Origin: Vannielia litorea
GTDB lineage: Bacteria; Pseudomonadota; Alphaproteobacteria; Rhodobacterales; Rhodobacteraceae
Direction of reading: 5' to 3'
Assembly: GCF_019801175.1 (NCBI RefSeq)
Contig: NZ_JAHVJR010000001.1
Location: forward strand, 1,054,001 to 1,118,000
DNA length: 64,000 bases
Shown here: positions 58,430 through 64,000 of the stretch, in pieces
Layout of the letters: every line of letters starts with the position of its first letter
Position numbering within the stretch: the stretch's first letter is position 1
Notes under the pieces: generated by a model
What the model was told of the DNA's origin: nothing
Database searches by the model: none
The model's input: only the letters and a program-made list of their open reading frames with translations
Translations under genes and position numbers: made by a program

Positions 58430-59202
58430 GCCTGCAGGCCTGCGCCGATCTGGTCGCCCGCGCGGGGCGCGAGAGCTTTGCCGCGGTGATGGCCGCGCCC
58501 GTGGAGGCCCGCCGTATTCTCTTTCCGGTTCAGGCCTTTGCGCTGGAGGTGGCCCGCGCGCCATGGGCCAGCGAGGAGCCGATGATCGCGCAGATGCGGT
58601 TGCAGTTCTGGCGCGATGTGCTGGAGGAGGCGGAGGCCGGGAAGGCGCGGGCGCATGAGGTGGCGGCGCCGCTGGCCGAGGCGGTTGCGGCGGGCGTGCC
58701 GGTGGCGCCGCTGATGGCCTGCGTGGATGCGCGGGAGTGGGACATCGGGCGGGAGCCGTTCGAGAATGAGGCGGCCTTCTGGGACTATCTCGATGCGACA
58801 GGCGGCGGGCTGGTCTGGGCCTCTGCCGCGGCGCTTGGCGCGGGCGCGGAGGCCGAGGCGGGCCTACGCGGCTGGGGCCGGGGCGCGGCACTGGCCCGGT
58901 ATTTTCAGGCGGTGCCGGAGCTGGAGAGCCGGGGGCGTGTTCCGCTGGTGGATGGCAGGGCGGAGGCGGTAAAAGCGCTGGCGGAACAGGGGCTTGCGGG
59001 GATGACTTCAGCTGCGGTGCAGCGTGGTGCGTTGGGGCAGGTCGGTTCCGCGCCGATGCTGTTGGGCGCGATGGCACCGGTGCTGCTGCGTAAAGCGATC
59101 AGCGCGCCCGGCCGGGTGGCGGCGGGCGCGCTGGAGATGAGTGAGTTTCGCAAGCGCTTCCGGCTCATGCGGATGGCCGCCACGCCGGAATGGAAGATGT
59201 AA
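58426..59202 (+). CDS. Squalene/phytoene synthase family protein
   Basis: A 258-residue all-helical protein of the squalene/phytoene synthase fold: residues 25-55 (RILFPVQAFALEVARAPW) and QMRLQFWRDVLEE correspond to the first active-site helix, but the classical DxxxD pairs are not clear, as is usual for the NDUFAF6-like branch. A complex I assembly role has been proposed for that branch, and no carotenoid gene is nearby. Start ATG 58426 overlaps the methyltransferase stop. Confidence 0.75.
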   Translation: MSLQACADLVARAGRESFAAVMAAPVEARRILFPVQAFALEVARAPWASEEPMIAQMRLQFWRDVLEEAEAGKARAHEVAAPLAEAVAAGVPVAPLMACVDAREWDIGREPFENEAAFWDYLDATGGGLVWASAAALGAGAEAEAGLRGWGRGAALARYFQAVPELESRGRVPLVDGRAEAVKALAEQGLAGMTSAAVQRGALGQVGSAPMLLGAMAPVLLRKAISAPGRVAAGALEMSEFRKRFRLMRMAATPEWKM

Positions 59203-59236
59203 CCTCGGGCCGTAAAGCGGTGGCCCGGATGCGAAA

Positions 59237-59596
59237 TCAAGCGTTGGCTTCGCGGATCTTGTCGGCGGCTTCCTTGTTGTAGGCGACACCGTTCTGCTCG
59301 AAGAGCGTGTCGAGTTCGCCGGAGAGGGTCATCTCGGTGATGATGTCGCAGCCCCCCACGAATTCGCCCTTCACGTAGAGCTGCGGGATCGTCGGCCAAT
59401 CGGAGAAGTCCTTGATTCCCTGACGGATTTCTTCATCGGCCAGCACGTTCACATCCTTGAACTCGACGCCCATGAAGTTGAGGACGCCAGCCACGCGGGA
59501 GGAAAACCCGCACTGCGGCATCTCCTTGGTGCCCTTCATGTAGAGGACGACATCGTTGGCCTCGTTGGTTTCGGCGATCTGGTCTTGTGCGGACAT
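59237..59596 (-). CDS. grxD: Monothiol glutaredoxin (CGFS type)
   Basis: A 119-residue CGFS glutaredoxin (Grx4/GrxD). The active site is PQCGFSSR; TIPQLYVKGEFVGGCDI is the glutathione-binding TVP-like and GG region. Such proteins bind a [2Fe-2S] cluster with glutathione and pair with BolA proteins in iron-sulfur trafficking. A BolA gene lies about 780 bases upstream on the same strand, with three small ORFs between. CAAAGGAGACAG gives a good ribosome binding site. Confidence 0.95.
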   Translation of the reverse strand: MSAQDQIAETNEANDVVLYMKGTKEMPQCGFSSRVAGVLNFMGVEFKDVNVLADEEIRQGIKDFSDWPTIPQLYVKGEFVGGCDIITEMTLSGELDTLFEQNGVAYNKEAADKIREANA

Positions 59597-59704
59597 TGCT
59601 GTCTCCTTTGGCCTGCGCGGCCTTTCGGGCGGTGTGTTTCGGGCTAACAGATAGAGTGGCGCAGCGCTGATTTCCAGCGGGTTTGCACCCTGGGGCCGTG
59701 ATGG

Positions 59705-60019
59705 CTACGAGTGGCGCTTAACCCAATTGACGACCTTTCGGACAGTTAGGTGGGTATCATGCCGTTTACCATTGGCCCAAGTCGCTCGGTCGTTGCGGCT
59801 TTCGATCTCCTCGTTACGTCGTTGGGTGGAGTTTACAGCCGATAGGTCGGTTGCCTCCATTCCGAGGGGCACCCGCTTCGAACCATCTTCGGAGTAACGT
59901 TCTTCGGGGCGGATACTGGAGAGCTTCCGATGCTTGCCGCGGCGTAGGAAGGCCTCTGCCACGGCGGCCAAGATGACGAGGGACAAAATGGCAAGGATGA
60001 TCCAGAGGCCTGTGCTCAT
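59705..60019 (-). CDS. Small membrane protein, 104 residues
   Basis: One membrane segment at residues 4-24, then a polar, basic tail (RRNEEIESRNDRATWANGKR). No family recognised. Base composition is lower in GC than its neighbours. It starts 16 bases after the 65-residue ORF and is probably co-transcribed. A 108-base gap separates it from grxD. Confidence 0.5.
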   Translation of the reverse strand: MSTGLWIILAILSLVILAAVAEAFLRRGKHRKLSSIRPEERYSEDGSKRVPLGMEATDLSAVNSTQRRNEEIESRNDRATWANGKRHDTHLTVRKVVNWVKRHS

Positions 60020-60035
60020 GTGCGCGATTGTCCCA

Positions 60036-60233
60036 TTATTTCAACTTGTTGCGGGTTCTGGAGCGGGCGGCGCCATAGGAGGCGCGGCGCTTTTGGGCAG
60101 GGTCCGGCAGGGCTTCGGGTTCGTCCGGCTCAGGATCGGGGTTGATCTTGTATTTCTTCCGTGCGGCGAAGCTGGCGCGCAGCACGGCGACCCCGGCGAG
60201 GAACCCCAAGAAGAGGATCAGGGCCGGATCCAT
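60036..60233 (-). CDS. Small membrane-anchored protein, 65 residues
   Basis: A hydrophobic segment (residues 4-21) then a charged tail with a DPEPDEPEALPDPAQKRR stretch. No family recognised. GAGGGTGG, overlapping the end of the preceding ORF, precedes its ATG, which argues for coupled translation. Confidence 0.5.
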   Translation of the reverse strand: MDPALILFLGFLAGVAVLRASFAARKKYKINPDPEPDEPEALPDPAQKRRASYGAARSRTRNKLK

Positions 60234-60240
60234 ACCACCC

Positions 60241-60372
60241 TCAACTCGCCCTGCGGGATGGGGCGTTTACCGCTTGGCCGTGTTTGTGGACGTTCCAAAG
60301 CTCTGTAATCGCTTTGTAAATCCACCCGGCGGAGTGGAGGGCCACGTTGATGCAGAAGCCCAGCACCTCCAT
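60241..60372 (-). CDS. Putative 43-residue protein coupled to bolA
   Basis: An ORF of 44 codons starting in TGATG: the bolA stop and this ATG share the A. The protein begins MEVLGFCINVALHSAGWIYK, a possible short amphipathic or membrane helix rich in aromatic residues, and ends in a basic tail. It fills the gap between bolA and the 65-residue ORF almost exactly, leaving seven bases. No family known. Too short for usual gene callers. Confidence 0.5.
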   Translation of the reverse strand: MEVLGFCINVALHSAGWIYKAITELWNVHKHGQAVNAPSRRAS

Positions 60373-60605
60373 CAGGGCGCCCGTGTGGTCAGGGCCAGCG
60401 CGTGGAGCTCGCCGGCGGGGCCGTCCATCTTGCCCTTGAGGGCGGCATAGACGGCGCGTTGCTGCTGGACCCGGTTCTGGCCGCGAAAGCTCTCGTCGAC
60501 CACCTCGGCGGCGAAATGCTGGCCGTCATCGCCCTGAACCGACACCTGCGCGTTCGGAAAGGCTTCGCGGATGAGGTTTTCGATGTCGGTCGCGTCGATG
60601 GCCAT
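60372..60605 (-). CDS. bolA: BolA family protein
   Basis: A 77-residue BolA/IbaG-type protein: NLIREAFPNAQVSVQGDDGQHF holds the conserved His-containing loop, FRGQNRVQQQRAVYAAL the class II KH-like helix and GELHALALTT the C-terminus with the invariant His. It pairs with CGFS glutaredoxins to handle [2Fe-2S] clusters, and grxD is downstream. AGGGAG precedes its ATG, next to an 11-bp inverted repeat. Confidence 0.92.
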   Translation of the reverse strand: MAIDATDIENLIREAFPNAQVSVQGDDGQHFAAEVVDESFRGQNRVQQQRAVYAALKGKMDGPAGELHALALTTRAP

Positions 60606-60619
60606 GGGGGCTCCCTTGT

Positions 60620-60661
60620 CTTGCTCCCCCAGATGTAGGCTGCGGGCCTCGGGGGAGCAAG
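60620..60661 (-). repeat. Perfect 11-bp inverted repeat between serS and bolA
   Basis: CTTGCTCCCCC, 20-nt spacer, GGGGGAGCAAG. It begins five bases past the serS stop on the minus strand and ends just before the bolA ribosome binding site. No T-run follows, so it is not a clear terminator; an intercistronic RNA stem is likely. Confidence 0.6.
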
Positions 60662-60665
60662 GGGA

Positions 60666-61958
60666 TCAGGCGAGAGTGCCTTGCGGGGTGAGGGTGGTGC
60701 GGCCGCCAGTATAGGCATGCAGCACCTCAGGAAGTGTTACCGAGCCGTCCTCCTGCTGGCCGTTCTCCAGCACCGCGATCAGCGCGCGGCCCACGGCGAG
60801 GCCGGAGCCGTTGAGCGTGTGGACGAACTCGGGCTTGCCGCCGCCTTCGGGGCGGAAGCGGGCGTTCATCCGGCGGGCCTGGAAGGCACCGCAGTTGGAG
60901 ACCGAGGAGATCTCGCGGTAGCAGTTCTGCCCTGGCAGCCAGACCTCGATATCGTGGGTGCGGACGGCGCCGAAGCCGGTATCGCCCGAGCAGAGCACGA
61001 CCGTGCGGTAGGGCAGGCCGAGCGCCTCCAGCACCGCCTGGGCACATCCGGTCATACGCTGTTGTTCTTCAACGCTTTTGTCCGGGTGGACGACCGAGAC
61101 CATCTCGACCTTTTCGAACTGGTGCTGGCGCAGCATCCCGGCGGTATCGCGGCCCGCGCTGCCCGCCTCGGAGCGGAAGCAGAGCGAATGCGCGGTGTAG
61201 CGGCGCGGCAGGTAGCTCTCGGAGATGATGCAATCGTTGACGATGTTGGTCAGCGTCACCTCGGAGGTGGGGATGAGCCACCAGCCTTCGCGGGTCTGGT
61301 AGCTGTCTTCCCCGAACTTGGGCAGCTGGCCGGTGCCGAGCATCATCTCTTCGCGGACGAGGACGGGGGCGTTGACCTCGGTCAGATCATGCTCGTTCAC
61401 GTGCAAATCAAGCATGAACTGAGCGAGCGCCCGGTGGATGCGGGCGATGCCGCCGCTCATCAGCACGAAGCGCGAGCCGGCGAGTTTGGCGGCGGTTTCG
61501 AAGTCCATCGCCTCCTTGGCGCCGGGCAATTCGTAGTGCTCGAGGGGCGTGAAGGCGAAGTCGCGGGGGGTGCCCCAGCGGTGGATTTCGACGTTGTCAT
61601 CCTCGTCGGCGCCGTCCGGCACATCGTCTTGCAGGAGGTTGGGCAGGCCCATGAGCAGCTCGCGCAGCTCGGCGTCCTTGGCCTTTGAGTCTTCCTCCAG
61701 GCGGGCGATTTCGTCTTTCTTTTCAGCGACAAGGGCGCGGAGGCGCTCGAACTCGGCCTCATCCCCGGCTGCCTTGGCGGCGCCGACCTGCTTGGAGGCG
61801 GCGTTGCGTTCGGCCTGGGCGGCCTCGGCCTCGGTGATGGCGGCGCGGCGGGCTTCGTCCAGCGCGAGGATCGGCGCGGAGGCCGAAGAGATCCCGCGCC
61901 GCGCCATGGCGGCATCGAAGCCGGCGGGGTTGTCACGGATGGTGCGTATATCGTGCAT
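60666..61958 (-). CDS. serS: Seryl-tRNA synthetase
   Basis: Charges tRNA-Ser. The 430 residues begin MHDIRTIRDNPAGFDAAM, then the long antiparallel coiled-coil arm (about 30-100), followed by the class II core: motif 2 LCFRSEAGSAGRDTAGMLR and HQFEKVEM, motif 3 NGSGLAVGRALIAVLEN. Start ATG 61958 follows the family; 14 further codons are open upstream. It precedes bolA by 60 bases. Confidence 0.96.
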   Translation of the reverse strand: MHDIRTIRDNPAGFDAAMARRGISSASAPILALDEARRAAITEAEAAQAERNAASKQVGAAKAAGDEAEFERLRALVAEKKDEIARLEEDSKAKDAELRELLMGLPNLLQDDVPDGADEDDNVEIHRWGTPRDFAFTPLEHYELPGAKEAMDFETAAKLAGSRFVLMSGGIARIHRALAQFMLDLHVNEHDLTEVNAPVLVREEMMLGTGQLPKFGEDSYQTREGWWLIPTSEVTLTNIVNDCIISESYLPRRYTAHSLCFRSEAGSAGRDTAGMLRQHQFEKVEMVSVVHPDKSVEEQQRMTGCAQAVLEALGLPYRTVVLCSGDTGFGAVRTHDIEVWLPGQNCYREISSVSNCGAFQARRMNARFRPEGGGKPEFVHTLNGSGLAVGRALIAVLENGQQEDGSVTLPEVLHAYTGGRTTLTPQGTLA

Positions 61959-62011
61959 CTCTTGGTCCTCTGATGGTCGTTTCGGGCCTAGCAGACCCAC
62001 CGTGCCGAGGG

Positions 62012-62046
62012 GTTAACGCGGGGCCGTTAACTTTGGAAGCGTTAAC
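62012..62046. repeat. Three phased GTTAAC palindromes
   Basis: GTTAAC at 62012, 62026 and 62041, spaced 14 and 15 bases; a fourth copy is at 62112. The hexamer is rare in GC-rich DNA. The spacing does not fit TTAA-N7-TTAA. Confidence 0.45.
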
Positions 62047-62057
62047 CAGCATATCCC

Positions 62058-62085
62058 ATGCACATCTGATGCACATTCCATACAT
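62058..62085. repeat. Direct repeats with an 11-bp period
   Basis: ATGCACAT at 62058 and again at 62069, then ATACAT at 62080. One helical turn between copies places them on the same DNA face, about 100-130 bases upstream of serS. Confidence 0.45.
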
Positions 62086-62165
62086 ACGCGGTTTTCGCAC
62101 AGAATCGGCGGGTTAACGGCGCGGGCTGTGCGTGTGTGGGGGGGAGCGGTGATTGGGATCGCCTT

Positions 62166-62335
62166 GCCCGGTGCGCGCCGAAGGCGCCGGGCAGCGCCGT
62201 CCCGCCCCACGGGGCGGCGCTTGGGTGAGGTTGGGGGGAACCTCAGGGGGAAGATGACTGCTGCGCGATAAAGTGGCATGCACGTTCGTTGTGAGCGCCA
62301 CCCCACGGGACGGCGCTGACCAGCGCGCACCGGGC
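62166..62335. repeat. 170-bp long palindromic element (REP/MITE-like)
   Basis: The outer arms GCCCGGTGCGCGC (62166) and GCGCGCACCGGGC (62323) are exact reverse complements of 13 bp. Inner arms AGCGCCGTCCCG (62193) and CGGGACGGCGCT (62306) match over 12 bp. The middle (about 62240-62290) is less GC-rich. No ORF. It resembles mobile palindromic or REP-type sequences; a shared core occurs at 56009. Confidence 0.6.
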
Positions 62336-62507
62336 GGGGGCACGGGCAACAGCGCGACACTTTCACCGCCCCCTCTGGTGCTCCGGTCAAATCGCCCTTA
62401 TCTGCCCCGCACGCGCTTGCATCGGCCCTGACCGGGCCATAGGGTGCGCGCCGACATGCCCGCCCCACGTGCGGGGACCGCAAAAACAAGACCAAGAAGG
62501 AGCTCCC

Positions 62508-62798
62508 ATGGAGGGCTTTCAATCTATCGTCCCGCTGATCCTGATCTTCGGGATCATGTACTTTCTGCTCATCCGTCCGCAGCAAAAGAAGCTGAAGGAG
62601 CATCAGGCGATGGTCTCCGCGCTGCGCCGGGGCGACCAGGTGATCACGCAGGGCGGGATCGTCGGCAAGGTGACCAAGGTGCGCGACGACAACGAGGTCG
62701 AGGTCGAGATCGCCGAGGGCGTGAAGGTGCGGGTGGTCAAATCCACCGTGGCCCAGGTGCTCAGCAAGACCGAACCGGCGGCAGACGCCAAAGCATAA
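62508..62798 (+). CDS. yajC: Preprotein translocase subunit YajC
   Basis: A 96-residue membrane protein accessory to SecDF: one N-terminal segment (IVPLILIFGIMYFLLIRPQQKK is the signature, hydrophobic then RPQ) and a cytoplasmic domain with QVITQGGIVGKVTKV. AAGGAG precedes the ATG at 62508. secD follows after 45 bases, the usual yajC-secD-secF order. Confidence 0.94.
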   Translation: MEGFQSIVPLILIFGIMYFLLIRPQQKKLKEHQAMVSALRRGDQVITQGGIVGKVTKVRDDNEVEVEIAEGVKVRVVKSTVAQVLSKTEPAADAKA

Positions 62799-62843
62799 AT
62801 CAGCCTCCCGAGCGGGGCGCGGCGACAGACCGGCGGGGGCACG

Positions 62844-64000
62844 ATGCTTCAGATTTCTTTCTTCAACCGGCTGGTGATCTGGCTGCTGGTGGCCGTTGGG
62901 CTGCTGGTGGCGATGCCGAACGCCTTTTACTCCCGCGTGGAGAGCCACAATGACGCCGTGGCGGCGATCGAGAGTGGCGGGGCCACGCCCGAGCTGGAGG
63001 CCGATGCGGCCAAGTGGCCGGGGCTGCTCCCCAACAACCTCGTGAACCTCGGACTGGACCTGCGGGGCGGCGCGCATTTGCTGGGCCGCGTGCAGGTTGA
63101 AGAGGTCTATGCCGAGCGGATGAAGGCGATGTGGCCCGAGGTGCGCGATGCGCTGCGCGACGAGCGCGGCACCATCGGCACCATCCGCCGGGTCGACGGC
63201 CCCGAAGATCAGCTGCGCATTCGGGTTCAGAACTCCGACCAGATGGCCGCCGCGATGGACAAGGTCCGGGGGCTGGCGCGGCAGGTGGTTTCGCTCTCCT
63301 ATCCGGGCGCGACCGATATCGAGGTGAGTGCCGAGGGTGATGTGCTGGTGGTCCAGCTGAGCCAGGCCGAGCGCGAGCTGAGCGATCAGCGCACTGTGCA
63401 GCAGAGCCTCGAGATCATCCGCCGCCGGGTTGACGAGGTCGGCACCCGCGAGCCGACGATTCAGCGGCAGGGCAGCGACCGTATTATCATTCAGGTGCCG
63501 GGCATCGGCTCGGCGCAGGAGCTGAAAGACCTGATTGGCACCACCGCCAAGCTGACCTTCCATCCGGTGGTGCAGCGGGTCTCCAGCCCCGATGCAGACG
63601 CCACTGGCCGCACTGTGACCCTGCCAAGCGCCGACCCCTCGGAAGAGGGCGTGTATTACGTGCTGGAGGAGAACCCGGTAGTCACCGGCGAAGAGCTGGT
63701 GGACGCGCAGCCCGACTTCGACCAGAACGGCCAGCCGGCGGTGAACTTCCGGTTCAATGCCAGCGGGGCGCGCAAGTTCGGGGATTACACCGCCGAGAAC
63801 GTGGGCAGCCCCTTTGCCATCGTGCTTGATGGCGAGGTGATCAGCGCGCCGGTGATCCGGCAGCATATTCCGGGCGGCACCGGCATCATCTCGGGCAACT
63901 TCACCGTGCAGGAAAGCTCCGACCTTGCGGTGCTGCTCCGCGCGGGTGCGTTGCCTGCGGGCATGGACTTTTTGCAAGAGCGCACGATTGGCCCCGAGCT
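62844..64000 (+). CDS. secD: Protein translocase subunit SecD, 3' end cut by the window
   Basis: The first 385 residues of SecD, which with SecF uses the proton gradient to help export. A membrane segment lies at residues 10-27 (LVIWLLVAVGLLV), followed by the periplasmic region: LGLDLRGGAHLL, the family motif, RRRVDEVGTREPTIQRQGSDRIIIQVPG, and VNFRFNASGARKF. The six-helix C-terminal part is past the edge; the read stops near LPAGMDFLQERTIGPEL. ATG 62844 has a weak GGCGGGGGC upstream. Confidence 0.95.
   Translation, partial: MLQISFFNRLVIWLLVAVGLLVAMPNAFYSRVESHNDAVAAIESGGATPELEADAAKWPGLLPNNLVNLGLDLRGGAHLLGRVQVEEVYAERMKAMWPEVRDALRDERGTIGTIRRVDGPEDQLRIRVQNSDQMAAAMDKVRGLARQVVSLSYPGATDIEVSAEGDVLVVQLSQAERELSDQRTVQQSLEIIRRRVDEVGTREPTIQRQGSDRIIIQVPGIGSAQELKDLIGTTAKLTFHPVVQRVSSPDADATGRTVTLPSADPSEEGVYYVLEENPVVTGEELVDAQPDFDQNGQPAVNFRFNASGARKFGDYTAENVGSPFAIVLDGEVISAPVIRQHIPGGTGIISGNFTVQESSDLAVLLRAGALPAGMDFLQERTIGPE

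Larger units (their letters stand above)
61959..62507. other. 549-bp non-coding region between serS and yajC
   Basis: No convincing gene. It contains four GTTAAC palindromes (62012, 62026, 62041, 62112), helix-phased direct repeats (62058-62085), a 170-bp palindromic element (62166-62335) and, near 62417-62443, a weak TTGCAT / CATAGG promoter-like pair for yajC. Confidence 0.6.

Noticed and set aside
62012..62117. GTTAAC words considered as CtrA sites
   Set aside because: The half-sites are spaced 10 or 11 between TTAA words, not 7, so they do not form the consensus CtrA site.
62013..63977. 654-codon open frame on the minus strand
   Set aside because: Runs across the palindromic region and antisense to yajC and secD. 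No domain seen.

Overview
The window looks like a chromosomal stretch from a GC-rich marine alphaproteobacterium of the order Rhodobacterales (Roseobacter-like). Evidence: the genes are densely packed and dominated by core functions; the F1-ATPase zeta inhibitor (DUF1476), a CckA hybrid kinase with a CtrA-type site in front of it, an SqdB sulfolipid enzyme, a corrinoid protein plus BHMT-type homocysteine methyltransferase (parts of a split methionine synthase) and GTTC-N7-GTTC type SOS boxes all point to this group. I saw no rRNA, tRNA, CRISPR array, insertion sequence or prophage. Long ORFs antisense to real genes are a by-product of high GC codon use and are left out.

Layout. 1-5150: truncated sqdB, a DUF2059 exported protein, a ribbon-helix-helix protein, then a VOC / Tat-exported small subunit / GMC oxidoreductase operon preceded by two perfect inverted repeats. 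5172-9639: rplU (with a C-terminal HhH-like extension), rpmA, a GNAT acetyltransferase, a small membrane protein, obgE and proB. 9658-14912: DUF1638, TetR, corrinoid protein, SOS-box radical SAM protein, EEP nuclease/phosphatase-fold protein and BHMT-type methyltransferase. 15019-18656: MprF-like protein, ATPase zeta, a hypothetical protein. 18879-22294: purC, purS, two unrelated genes, purQ. 22433-27264: DctB/DctD-like two-component pair (the regulator lacks GAFTGA) and two membrane proteins. 27370-37433: guaB, rsmB-like, cckA, a sulfotransferase-like gene, recA, alaS, DUF1330. 37439-46473: VOC, typA, YitT, SMR transporter, a sigma-54-type promoter with an SGNH hydrolase, then two unrelated NADP isocitrate dehydrogenases in tandem. 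46621-54321: DUF2235, a ynjFBCD-like ABC cluster, TPM protein, YjbR protein, PEP-mutase/isocitrate-lyase-like protein. 54413-59202: a cysteine-rich leader peptide, cysS, cimA, a methyltransferase, a squalene/phytoene-synthase-like gene. 59237-61958 (minus strand): serS, bolA, three small ORFs, CGFS glutaredoxin. 61959-62507: non-coding with repeats. 62508-64000: yajC and truncated secD.

How the genes fit together: many serve translation (L21, L27, ObgE, AlaS, CysS, SerS, TypA, RsmB), purine synthesis (PurC/S/Q, GuaB), methionine and one-carbon metabolism (corrinoid protein plus BMT), Fe-S trafficking (BolA plus CGFS glutaredoxin), NADPH supply (two IDHs), DNA damage response (RecA and an SOS-box radical SAM protein) and cell-cycle signalling (CckA). 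The most interesting readable signals are regulatory: the CCxxC leader peptide ahead of cysS, the TTAA-N7-TTAA site ahead of cckA, the near-consensus sigma-54 promoter with upstream palindromes ahead of an exported hydrolase, and the SOS box ahead of the PA0069-like radical SAM gene. All functional statements are from reading the sequence; no database search was run.
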